Origin: JABMQW01 sp964439935 | GTDB lineage: Bacteria > Fidelibacterota > Marinisomatia > Marinisomatales > TCS56 | Assembly (NCBI GenBank): GCA_964439935.1 | Contig: CAYTPW010000009.1 | Location: forward strand, 78,502 to 142,501 | Reading direction: 5' to 3' | DNA: 64,000 nucleotides | Shown here: piece by piece, positions 18,751 through 28,900 of the stretch | How the letters are laid out: each line of letters begins with the position of its first letter | How positions within the stretch are numbered: position 1 is the stretch's first letter | Position numbers and translations under genes: made by a program | Notes under the pieces: generated by a model | What the model saw: the letters and a program-made list of their open reading frames with translations, nothing else | What the model was told of the DNA's origin: nothing | Databases searched by the model: none

Positions 18751-20781
18751 CTACTCCTTCAACCAGCGCGACAGCCAATTAAGTTGAATTTCATAGGACT
18801 GCTTTAAATTATGAATTTTCTTGATTGAGTGGCCTTCATCGGGGTAATACAGCAGCTGAGCCGGAATGCCCTGACTCCTCAGGGCGGTGAACATGCTCAA
18901 CCCCTGGGATAAATCCACCCGGTAATCTTTGGCGCCGTGGATTACCAGGGTAGGGGTCTTGAAATTACCGGCATAAGTAGACGGCGATCGCTCTATGTAC
19001 AATTCCCGGTTAGTAATTGGAGTACCCTTGAAATCCCATTCGGGAAACCACAATTCTTCGGTGGAGTAATAGGCTGATATTTGATCATAGCTTCCATCGA
19101 TTGAAATCAGACATTTGAAGCGGTTATCATGACCGTTGATCCAGTTGATCATGAAACCGCCATATGAGCGGCCCAGAGCTCCCATTCGGGCAGTATCAAT
19201 TGATGAATAATTCTGGGTTAAATAATCAACGCCCAACATTAAATCCTCAAAATCCATTCCACCCCAGTCACCACTGACAGTTTCCTTGAATTTCAATCCA
19301 TAGGTGGCAGATCCGTGAGGATTAATCTGAGCCACAATATAACCATTGGCAGCCAGTAACTGAGTGTTCCAGCCATAAAAATTGAAATGTTTATACCAGA
19401 CATATTGCGGTCCGCCATGAATCAGCAGGACAAACGGGTATTTATCGTCCTGTTTAAAATCCGGTGGGAAAGTCAATATCCCCATAACACTATCTCCACC
19501 GGCACCGGCAAACCAGAATGTTTCTGCTGGACTCAAATCCACATTGCTTACCAGATCCTGTGAATATTCAGTTAACTGCTTTCTCTTGCTATTTTTCAAA
19601 TTCACCCGAAAAACTTCAGCTGGCCGCTGCGGTTCTGAAAGGCTGCAGTATAAATATTTCCCATCACTTGAGATATTCTCGTATTGAATAACAACACCAC
19701 CAAACAAACGTTTGATTCCCGGCGCGGCAAGGTCAATTTTATATAGCGAGCTCAGGGCTCGATCACCACAAATTACATAAATTGATTTGCTGTCCCTGGA
19801 CCAGCTGAAATTATCAAGTGACCGGTCGAACTCAGAAGTGAGATTCAGATATTTGTCCTCACTATCCAGTACTATCAAATCACGCTGATCGGATTCGTAC
19901 CCGGCCCGGGCCATTTCCAGGTAAGCTAGGTAATCACCGTCGGGAGAATATTTCGGATCGGTGTCATTGCCAGGTTTAGATGATATTCGAGTAAGATTCT
20001 TTCCATCCCGGCTGACGGAAAAGATATCATTATTGGTACTCACTGCCAGCTCCGGATCCGTATTCATCGTGAAAGCAATAAATTTACTATCTGGACTAAA
20101 ACTTAGGTCAGGGTCACCTCCTAGATAGGCTCCCGGGGCATTCGTATCACCAGGTGTCAGATCAACCTGACTGCCAGTTGACAAATCCTGCCAGAAAATA
20201 TGCTGTACGAAGCGATCGTTCCAATGGCTGTAATGGCGGAATAAAAGTTGATCGTATAATTGTCCGCTCCCGGTCATTTCAGATTCTCTTTCCTGCACCG
20301 CCTGGATACAATTTTCATCGGTGCCGCATTCAGGATAAGTTGCGGCCGCGAAAACAATCGCTTTACCATCCGGTGACCAGATGAAATCATCGACAGAAGT
20401 AACAAATTTTACGATCGTGTCGGTAGTGCCGTGTACAATATCGTAAGATTGAATATTGGTCTGACCATCGGAGGTCGTCAAATATGCAATCCGACTTCCA
20501 TCCGGAGACCAGCGTGGACTGGATTTGTAAGCTACAACACCCTGGATAGACGCCAGTAGATAGCCGTTCTTCTTTAATATCTGTAGAACATCAGTTCTGG
20601 AATTCATACCAATATCATATTCGCTATAAACAACCGCTAAATGTTCATCTGTTGGTGATAGAACCACATTCTTCAGCTGCGGAAATCCATATAGATCATC
20701 AAATGTGATTTTCGATTTAGCCCAGCTGACCTGGGAAATAAGTACTCCAATTAAAGCCACTTTTATAATAATTCGTAACAT
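18751..20781 (-). CDS. S9 family prolyl oligopeptidase-like peptidase, exported
   Basis: 676 residues with a signal peptide (about 1-21, ending SWA). Residues 25-400 form WD40-like/TolB-like propeller repeats (SPDGSRIAYLT, SPDGKAIVFAA, SPDSKFIAFTM, SPDGDYLAYLE). The C-terminal alpha/beta hydrolase has the nucleophile in GRSYGGFM (Ser539), the acid in AKDYRVD (Asp619) and the histidine in DEGHS (His651), so the triad is complete. Such enzymes trim short peptides; a periplasmic or surface location follows from the signal peptide. It stands alone on the minus strand, divergent from the plus-strand YwaF-like gene. Confidence 0.93.
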   Translation of the reverse strand: MLRIIIKVALIGVLISQVSWAKSKITFDDLYGFPQLKNVVLSPTDEHLAVVYSEYDIGMNSRTDVLQILKKNGYLLASIQGVVAYKSSPRWSPDGSRIAYLTTSDGQTNIQSYDIVHGTTDTIVKFVTSVDDFIWSPDGKAIVFAAATYPECGTDENCIQAVQERESEMTGSGQLYDQLLFRHYSHWNDRFVQHIFWQDLSTGSQVDLTPGDTNAPGAYLGGDPDLSFSPDSKFIAFTMNTDPELAVSTNNDIFSVSRDGKNLTRISSKPGNDTDPKYSPDGDYLAYLEMARAGYESDQRDLIVLDSEDKYLNLTSEFDRSLDNFSWSRDSKSIYVICGDRALSSLYKIDLAAPGIKRLFGGVVIQYENISSDGKYLYCSLSEPQRPAEVFRVNLKNSKRKQLTEYSQDLVSNVDLSPAETFWFAGAGGDSVMGILTFPPDFKQDDKYPFVLLIHGGPQYVWYKHFNFYGWNTQLLAANGYIVAQINPHGSATYGLKFKETVSGDWGGMDFEDLMLGVDYLTQNYSSIDTARMGALGRSYGGFMINWINGHDNRFKCLISIDGSYDQISAYYSTEELWFPEWDFKGTPITNRELYIERSPSTYAGNFKTPTLVIHGAKDYRVDLSQGLSMFTALRSQGIPAQLLYYPDEGHSIKKIHNLKQSYEIQLNWLSRWLKE

Positions 20782-21155
20782 AATTAAAATCCCAAATTAA
20801 TTATCATTTGCTATGTAATTATTTATCATTGCCAATCGTTCGAATTTATCAGTAAGAAAGTTTTAATGCACCTTCCAGCACTAAAATTTGGAGGTAATTT
20901 ACTTGATTACTATTATGACAATTGGAAATTATTTTTACCGACTGTTAATATGGCGATTGGTTTATTTATAAAATTCGGATTGAGCCAAATTAACCGAACG
21001 ATGTCAACTGGGTCTGATTTTATTAATTTGGCTGGTAATTCTTAATAAACTCATTATAATTATTAAAAAGCTGTATCAATGGTTGTACTAATCCTTCTCA
21101 GATTCTATTTTAATGATTATAACTGGGGCTAATCAAATACAATTACGGGATATGT
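20782..21155. other. Divergent promoter region between S9 peptidase and YwaF-like gene
   Basis: About 370 AT-rich bases between two genes that are transcribed away from each other, so it should hold both promoters. I see no clear operator or structured RNA. No strong Shine-Dalgarno precedes the plus-strand gene (ACGGGATAT only). Confidence 0.5.
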
Positions 21156-21854
21156 ATGCAGGCAGATAAATTCTATCTTTTCGGACCTGATCACTGGTAT
21201 TCGGTCGCTTTTACAATTCTGGCAAGTATTACTTTTATTCTGATTTTCAAACGATTGGTTCATGACAAGGTTAAGCGTGATTTTTTCAGCCGCTATGCCG
21301 GCTGGACATTAATACTATATGAAATCGCCAAAGCATTCCTGAGGCCAACTATTCTGAATGAAGCCTGGCAAGTGACATTTCCACTCAATTTATGCCAACT
21401 GACTAATATTGCCCTGGGGGTAATGCTGATTACCCGTGGATACCGCTGGTTCGAAATTGCCTATTTCTGGGCAATTGGCGGCGGTACAATGGCGGTGTTG
21501 ACCCCGGACTTAGCGTTCGGCTTTCCTGATCCACAATACCTGATGCATACGACAACCCACACATTAATCTACATCGGAATTTTCTATGGTTTGATGGTGT
21601 TGAACTTTCGCCCCACCTGGCATTCGGTAAAGATATCTTTCGGCACCGCTCTCGGTCTAATGGTAATTATCTTCCCGTTGAATTATCTGTTGGGTAATGG
21701 TGCCAATTATCTCTATCTGCGATACCGGCCTCAGGCGGGCTCTCTGCTCGACTTTCTTCCCCAACCTCCATGGCATGTACCCTATGTGATTGTTATCGCC
21801 ATGGTGATCTACCTGCTGGCATTTCTGCCATTTATGTTTAGAAGGAAGGCATAA
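21156..21854 (+). CDS. YwaF-like (TIGR02206 family) integral membrane protein
   Basis: 232 residues and the only convincing plus-strand gene of the window. Six to seven membrane helices are visible. Family motifs are 'FGPDHWYSVAF' at the N-terminus, 'FPLNLCQLTNIALGVML' in helix 3, 'FWAIGGGTMAVLTPDL', 'HTTTHTLIYIGIFYGLMVL' and the terminal 'NYLYLRYRPQAGSLLDFLPQPPWHVPY'. These match the YwaF/TIGR02206 membrane family, whose function is unknown. An upstream ATG at 21152 is out of frame and stops at once, so the chosen start is secure. Confidence 0.88.
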   Translation: MQADKFYLFGPDHWYSVAFTILASITFILIFKRLVHDKVKRDFFSRYAGWTLILYEIAKAFLRPTILNEAWQVTFPLNLCQLTNIALGVMLITRGYRWFEIAYFWAIGGGTMAVLTPDLAFGFPDPQYLMHTTTHTLIYIGIFYGLMVLNFRPTWHSVKISFGTALGLMVIIFPLNYLLGNGANYLYLRYRPQAGSLLDFLPQPPWHVPYVIVIAMVIYLLAFLPFMFRRKA

Positions 21855-22155
21855 ATAATAATACATCTGATTAATAAGTATATTCAAATTCCTGGCTTGT
21901 CAACCTAACCCACGATTTTATTGTACTCAAGTCTGCGGATCCGCCTACGTCATCTACGATGACTACGCCCGACTAGGAGGGAGGCGCGACTACGTCCTTG
22001 TAGAACTACGTTGGTAAACATGACTGCGCCCTTCAGGACTTCGTCGTGTAAAATTCGAACCAGAATAAATTAGGGGTCACAAACATTAAAAGCTGTTATG
22101 AAAATACTGGTTGGCCTGCCAACCGAAGTCTCCGATTCATCGGGGTGTAGGTTGG
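21855..22155. repeat. Degenerate repeat-rich intergenic DNA beside the tRNA-Ser fragment
   Basis: The stretch contains many short echoes of 'CTACGTC / GACTACG' (21930-22030), then GGACTTCGTCGTGTAAAATTCGA (about 22035-22058), which recurs word for word next to the intact tRNA-Ser at about 41610. GGTTGGC/GCCAACC hairpin arms lie at about 22109-22124. No gene is present. The similarity to the 41.6-kb flank suggests a dispersed repeat family tied to tRNA-Ser 3' ends. Confidence 0.65.
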
Positions 22156-22211
22156 CGGAGAGGGAGGGATTCGAACCCCCGGTCCCGTAAACGGGACGCC
22201 GCATTTCGAGT
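22156..22211 (-). pseudogene. tRNA-Ser 3'-half fragment
   Basis: On the minus strand the fragment starts at the anticodon loop (CTCGAAA, anticodon CGA) and runs through a long variable arm (GTCCCG/CGGGAC), the T arm (GGTTCGAATCC) and the 3' acceptor strand CCTCTCC with discriminator G. The 5' half (acceptor 5' strand, D arm, 5' anticodon stem) is missing; the sequence beyond 22211 is unrelated. The acceptor strand matches the intact tRNA-Ser at 41689-41776, but the variable arm differs. It cannot fold as a functional tRNA. The break in the anticodon loop is a common integrase crossover point. Confidence 0.8.
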
Positions 22212-22290
22212 ACAAATAACAATTTTAGATTACCGTCGAGAAATGCTAAAAAATGAAAATCGGTATCCCCGTTTTCCGTATCCCGAAAGG

Positions 22291-22989
22291 CTATTTCAGC
22301 AGCAGCATCTTCCGGGTCACAATGTACTCACCAGCTTTGATTTGGTAAAAGTACATCCCGCTTGAGACGTTGGTGGCATCCCATTGAATTGATTTGTACC
22401 CAGCATCTTGAGTTTCAGATACCAGCGTAGTCACGTCTCTGCCAAGCAGATCGTAGATGGTGACTTGGACATCAGATCTTTGGGGTAGTTCATATTGGAT
22501 TGTGGTTATTGGGTTGAATGGATTGGGACAATTTTGATCCAATTTATAACCAACTGCCAATCCGTCTGAGTCAATATGTCCCAAGCTTGAATTGATCGCT
22601 TCAATTACATATGGGATATTGATCGTCCCGAGTGCATCATTTGAATTGAATACAGTTGTTTCAGTCACATTCAATACCGTATCCAAATTGGCATCCCATA
22701 CCAAATATTGAACTATTTCGCCATTAATATTAGCACGAAGCATCAGGAAATAAATCAACCGATCATTGACCTGGATGGGTTCTGCTACTCCCCGACACTC
22801 ACCATTAACAAATGCCGCCACTACATCATTTGTATCACTGGATGGCCCATCATTGATTTCGAGCAGAGCGGTGACTGTCATAAAGTATTCAAAATCACTG
22901 GGATTCACAGTCCAGTCGACAGGCGGTTGGGCCATTAATGCAGTTATAATGACCGCAGTCACAAACAGGTTTTTACCGGTTTTCAGCAT
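22291..22989 (-). CDS. Small exported T9SS protein with one surface module
   Basis: 232 residues: a signal peptide (about 1-20, ending LMAQ), one domain (about 22-135) and a T9SS type A sorting domain (about 148-232: CPNPFNPITTIQYELP ... YDLLGRDV ... SSGMYFYQIKAGEYIVTRKMLLLK). The middle domain, marked by 'DVVAAFVNGECRGVAEPI' and 'YLVWDANLDTVL', recurs twice in the 2152-aa protein encoded 5 bases upstream. The two genes are clearly co-transcribed. Function unknown; secretion by T9SS is expected from the C-terminus. Confidence 0.85.
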   Translation of the reverse strand: MLKTGKNLFVTAVIITALMAQPPVDWTVNPSDFEYFMTVTALLEINDGPSSDTNDVVAAFVNGECRGVAEPIQVNDRLIYFLMLRANINGEIVQYLVWDANLDTVLNVTETTVFNSNDALGTINIPYVIEAINSSLGHIDSDGLAVGYKLDQNCPNPFNPITTIQYELPQRSDVQVTIYDLLGRDVTTLVSETQDAGYKSIQWDATNVSSGMYFYQIKAGEYIVTRKMLLLK

Positions 22990-22994
22990 CTGAT

Positions 22995-25900
22995 TTACTT
23001 TAGCATTATCATTTTCTTTACATCACGGAAATTCTTGGTAAGTCCCCGACCTTCCATTACAACAAAATACATACCGGAACTCACTGGTTTATTCTGCTGA
23101 TTGGTACTATTCCAGATTACCACTTGATAACCCGGTTCCATTTCATCATTTAATAGCGTTTTTATTTGACGACCCATAATATCATAAATGATGATATTAA
23201 CCGTCGATATCTCAGGTACACCAAACCCGATTTTAGTTATAGGATTAAACGGATTAGGATAATTCTGGCTTAACATGAATTCCTCGGGAATGAATCCTTG
23301 GTCTCCTATTCCCAATAGAGATTTCTGGATGATAAGCGGTTGCATTACTGAACCAATCATGTCATCAGGATTAAATGTTAATAATTCCGCTCCTTTATAG
23401 ATTGTTTCCTCATCATTATCCCAAATCCGGATTTCCATATTTTCATTTTCTGTGGAGTTACTATAAATAGTAAGGAAAATACGGTATTGATCCAAAGTCG
23501 GAATGAACAACGGTCGTGCAATCCCTCGTACTTCATCATCCACCAAAGCAACAATCATATCGTAGGGATCATTTATACCATAATCACCTTCATCAATTAG
23601 TGCAGTAATGCTCATATTATGTTCAAATTGATATATATCTTGGGTGATCCATGGCTCTAATGGAAGGCTGTCAGGATCAAAAGTGTTAAGCTGTTCAAAC
23701 AAGCTAGGAGACTGTGGATCGGTTCTGGTGTTATCAGTATTTGGATAAATAAGAGTATCACCAGTTTCCATGAACAACTTATACCCCTGTCCCGGGAACA
23801 TCCGGGTCATAGAGCCAACCCAACCGACATTAGCCACATACTGGGCAAATTGGAGCTGATTCTTTACTAGATCATTTTCTGTTACGCTCAATGATGTTAA
23901 CGCAACATTGATATCCATATTCTCATTTGGAAGATAGCCCAGCCAGGTCCAGTTGTTATTCATTAGAAGAGGTAGAGTGTCTGGTACAATTGGATACCCA
24001 ACATAGTCTAGTTGATTCAGGGAGTCCATATCACAGAAGTACATTTTACCCGGGGTTAGTCCCATACTCATGAGTGTCCCGGCCCAGCTGGAATCAGACG
24101 CATCGTATTGGGCATAACCCGTATGACCTACAATACGATCGCCATCATTTACAGTAAAACCATCAAAAACGGCATTTATATCTGATGAAATTTCACTTTC
24201 AAGATTAAGGCTGAACCAGGTGAAACCACTGTGAATGTTAATATTCTGAGCAACGGTTCCAGTGGCGTTAATAATTATTGGATTTGCAGGTGATCCAACA
24301 TAGGATTCGTCAGAAAATATTATAGAAGTATCTGTTCCCCAGTATTCTATGCAACCAGTACGATCCCAAATATGAAATAAAACTTCTTCACCAGCAGAAA
24401 GATTACTATAGATGGTCAAATAGGCTAGGGAATCATTTATGGCTTCATCGTAAACAAGAGATGCGTAGCCACGTAATTGACCATCAACAAAAGCGCCAAT
24501 CCGATCGTAGATATCACCGGACACGTCCCCAAGAACAGATAATCTGGCTGTCATATTCATAGAAAATTCGTACTCGAAAGGATTGAATTCCCATTCAGGA
24601 TATGGACACATAGCCACAAGATCCAGTACCAGTGGTTCTAATCCTTCCGGACAATCAGCAAACAAGGTATGACTATATTCACCAGAATTAATAAAAGGAT
24701 CAATTTCAAACGAAATATCAAAGGATCCTCCGGGATTGATTTCCCCTGCAGCTGGAGATGCTGTCATCCATGGTGGAAGATTAGTTATTACGAAAGATTG
24801 CGCCGAAGAACCAATATTATTAAGTGTTGTTGAAAAGGAATTTTCTTCCCCTGTAAATGCAATCAAATCAATGTTTGTTGTATTCCAGCCAATAGGATTT
24901 CTATTCACGACGAATTCCCAGGCCAGAGTGTCAACCGACATGACATTTCCAACCAAGTCTTGAATATTGTGTATTTCGGCTCTTAATACCTGCCCCTCAA
25001 TCTCCCGATTGGCTACTGAGGACGCAGGAGAAATGATTAGCATGTCTTCACTACAGGTAAATTCGGATGCCACTTCATTACCGGTAAATGCAAAGAATAG
25101 TTCTGCTGAATTTGCGTTCAAACTGTAACAATCAATATCTTCAGTAAAAGTGATCGAAACCTGGTCATTCATATTTAGAACACCATCGGCGGGTTCAGCC
25201 GCACCCATCATTTCAGGACTTATTCGGTCAATTGATCCGAATAAATCCATGGATGTTGTTTCTCTAAGCCGGCATTGGGATTTGGCTCTGATTTTGTAAT
25301 CGCCATCGTCAAGATAACTTACATCCCAGGTTGCCACCAAAAAGTTTTGTCCAGCACTGACCAGTGTATCGATAGTAAATCTGGTTGAATCCACTTCCAG
25401 CCAATTATTTTCTTCTGCTAACGAATATTCCATGACGATGTATTCCAGTTCAAAATCGGAAGTATCATAGCCTGAGAAAATAAAGTTCAATTGATTGCTA
25501 TCGGCTTGGCTGACATGCCATTGTGAAGATTCATCGGAAAAAGAAAGTTCTATTGGAGAGCAGGGGGTTATAAAATGTGCGGAAACATCAACCCAACTGG
25601 CATTTTGAGGATCCTCCCCCAGTAAATCTGCGATATCAGCTTCCCCCGGTGGTGCCAGTTCCATGGTCATGCTGTCATAAATATATTCAACCGGTCCCAT
25701 TTCTACGGTTAATGTAGCTTCAATAGATTGACCGGCATCAATTTCAAAATCTAACCCCGCTGCCAGATTTTGTCCATTCACTTTAAGGATGGCTCCATCA
25801 GGATTCGTTTCATTCAACATGCTTAAGCTGTAAACCCAGGTTTCTCCAGTTTCGCTCTGGTTTCCTAAACCTAAGGTATAAATGGCAGGTTGGTCAGGAT

Positions 25901-28900
25901 CTACATCTAACTGAATTGCTGGATTAATGGATAAATCTGCCCATTGCCGCTTGAAAGTACCCGGTTCCCAGGGCACTGATGATTGCCCTGCCACCAATTC
26001 ATAAACGGGCATATTCCAGACCGTATCCCTTTTTATATTTACTGTAAAGGCATCTCCCGGATCATCATCACCGAAAGAAAAACCCATTGTTCTTGACCAG
26101 GTTTGAGTGGTTCCATTACCGTCGACACCAGTGTGCGTATCTGTTCCCGTACGACCACCTACAACACCTACACCATTAACAAGTAGACCAAGGGCAAAGC
26201 CATCGGCATCATATTCTGTAACTGTGATGTCCTGGGTGGTTGAATAAGAAGAATCGGTGGTTGTGGAATATTCATAACTGGCAAGTGCATCAAAACTCAC
26301 ATTGGAAATGGATTCACCGGTATTGGATATGGCATTGGTAAAAACAGCGCTATTTTTTGCCTCATCATTTAATACCAGTAATCTTTCCCAATAACGAAGA
26401 GCCTGTCCCAATTCGGCTGTATCAGCAGGTTCAGCAAGCGCCTGAGCCACTATTAAATCGGGAATAATATTGTTCCGTATATTATAATCCGAATAGATGT
26501 AGAATGAATGGAAACCGGTAATATCTGATAATCCATGCGATGTGTCCAGTTGAACTTCGCATGATCCGTTCAATGATAAATCCACCATGCGGCTGTAAGT
26601 CACGTTTAATCCTGCACCTATAAAGATATCAGCACCATCTCCAACGATTAACCCATCTCCATTTGTTTGATATAATTCTGATGTTGTAATACAGACTTCC
26701 GATACTGTATCGTTCAGGGTTGTGTTTGAATAGCCCCAGTTTGCTTCATAATCTGCCGTAATATCCCACTCAGTTTCAAATGAGATAGTTGTTCCGATGA
26801 ATGGCACGGTCCAACCAGCCTCAACTGTAATATCCGCACCTAGGCTGGCAGTCACCCAATTATCTGCAGTAGTATCATCCTGAGTGCTCATTTGCAATGT
26901 CCGACAGATGGATTGATCATCGGAAAGATAGGAATAACTCAGATCCCCAGGCGGATCTCTCAAAACAAAGAAAGGCAATACATTTGTCCGGGCTGGGCGT
27001 GGTAAAAAGTCGGTCCCAGCCGTAGCTGAACGTCCTTCGATAAAAGCCCAGAGATCTGTGGTTGCCTGACGACCGATTGGATCTTCCGCTAAAATGGTTA
27101 ATTGTTTTTGATGGGGGTGATCACCTCCGGACAACAAATTTGGCTTGTCAGCCTGATATTTGTACCACAGTTGTCCCTTTGTTTCTTCAGGCGTCCAGAC
27201 AGGCCAGGGATCGGTCACAATTCCTGTCCAATTATCATAAGCCTGAACCGTAAAGGAGTCCAGATAACAGCGATTTACAGGCACGCCATCATACCCGCCA
27301 TACTCTTCATAAACATTTACGAGTAAACTATCGATCTGATGCTGCTGAACAACAGCGCAACCATCTCCCCATGCAAGATCACTTAATGAAATTCGCAAAG
27401 AATCTTTATAAACAAATTCCAGGGATTTGCTTCCACCGCTTAGAGACACAATCTTTGATTGAAAAGATATCTCCGGATTATCATGGGTTATGCTCACCAC
27501 ATAATTCAGAGGAGGTAATCCCGTTATGACAATGTCATTGTCTGTTCCTGTAGCTTGATCATTTAAAACAGTTGAGTAACAGGAAGGTGTTGTGGAAACG
27601 GTAATATCAACGTCCCCAATGGGGTAAAAACAATCACCACCACCAATGGATACAGTTAATGTTTCTGTTTTTGCATCGGTAAACTCAATTCCTGCTAAAT
27701 CCTGATTAACATTTTCAATCGTATAACCCTGTTCGATACCGTCTAATAAAAATGTATGACCTTCTATATAGGATGTATCTATGCTTGTATGTTCACCAAC
27801 CGTTGTTGTGTCATATCGGAAATACCCCCCGAAACGAATAGACAGTTGTCCGCTGGCATCTGGTTCCAAATCCAGAGACCATTCTCCGTCAGTATCGGTG
27901 TAAGTGCGAGGTCTGGTTTCAGCAGAATCCAATAGTATTTCAGCGCCTTCCACCGGGCAGTTTGTATTATCGTACATAATTGTTCCGCTGATTGAGAATA
28001 ACGATTTATCTAAAAACTTCACATCATTTAGTACAGGATCATTTTTGGTGATCGGTGCAGAAGCAGTTAAAGGATCAAATATATTATGATTCAGTTTATA
28101 TGGAGTGGCAGTGTACGATGTACCATTTGGATCTACTACATCATACCAGACACCACGAATTTCATAATGTCCTGTAACATCAGTATAGGCACTTAATTTT
28201 ACAGCAGCAAATTCATCGCTCCAGGTTGCACCATTCATTAATAGGGCATTTTCCCGGGGTTCTGTCATATCAAACGATATATTTGATTGGTTTTCATCGA
28301 ATTTCCAATAACCAACTAAACCAGGTTCATCGCCAAATAAGGCGCGATCTTTATTCCGAACAATATCCGAAGTAGAATTAGCTGTTTGCCAAATTCTAAT
28401 ATCATCAATATACCCATCGTAATACTCGGTATTATCACGTTTTTTCCCGATGATCAGGTTTGCAGGTTCAGGAAGTGCATTGGTATATGAAAGGGAATCG
28501 ACAAGAAAACCATCCTGAAATAATCGAAGAGTTGCATCGTCAAAAGCAATGGCAATATGCTCCCAGCTCCCGGGAGTCACCAGATCAGCCTGTACAATAA
28601 AGCTTTCAATTTGAGCTTTTATTTTATCAACAGTATGAAAAATACGTAACCGTGAACCCCAATCAAGGAGTGTTGAATTTCCAGGGGCAGCATCGACATT
28701 ATACCATAATTCAACAGTAAATGATGAGGTAATGGATGAAAAATCATTTTCTATACTTATATAATCATTTACTCCATCACATTGAACAGATTTTCCCAGA
28801 ATGGGGGATAATGATACTTCCACATCAGCTACGGGATTTCCCAAAGGTGTCCAAGGGACACCAGGTATGGATCCAGGTGTGAATACACGACCGGCGATTT

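Noticed and set aside
22111..22365. An 84-codon plus-strand open frame
   Set aside because: It is antisense to the tRNA-Ser fragment and the end of the T9SS gene; composition is that of the shadow strand.
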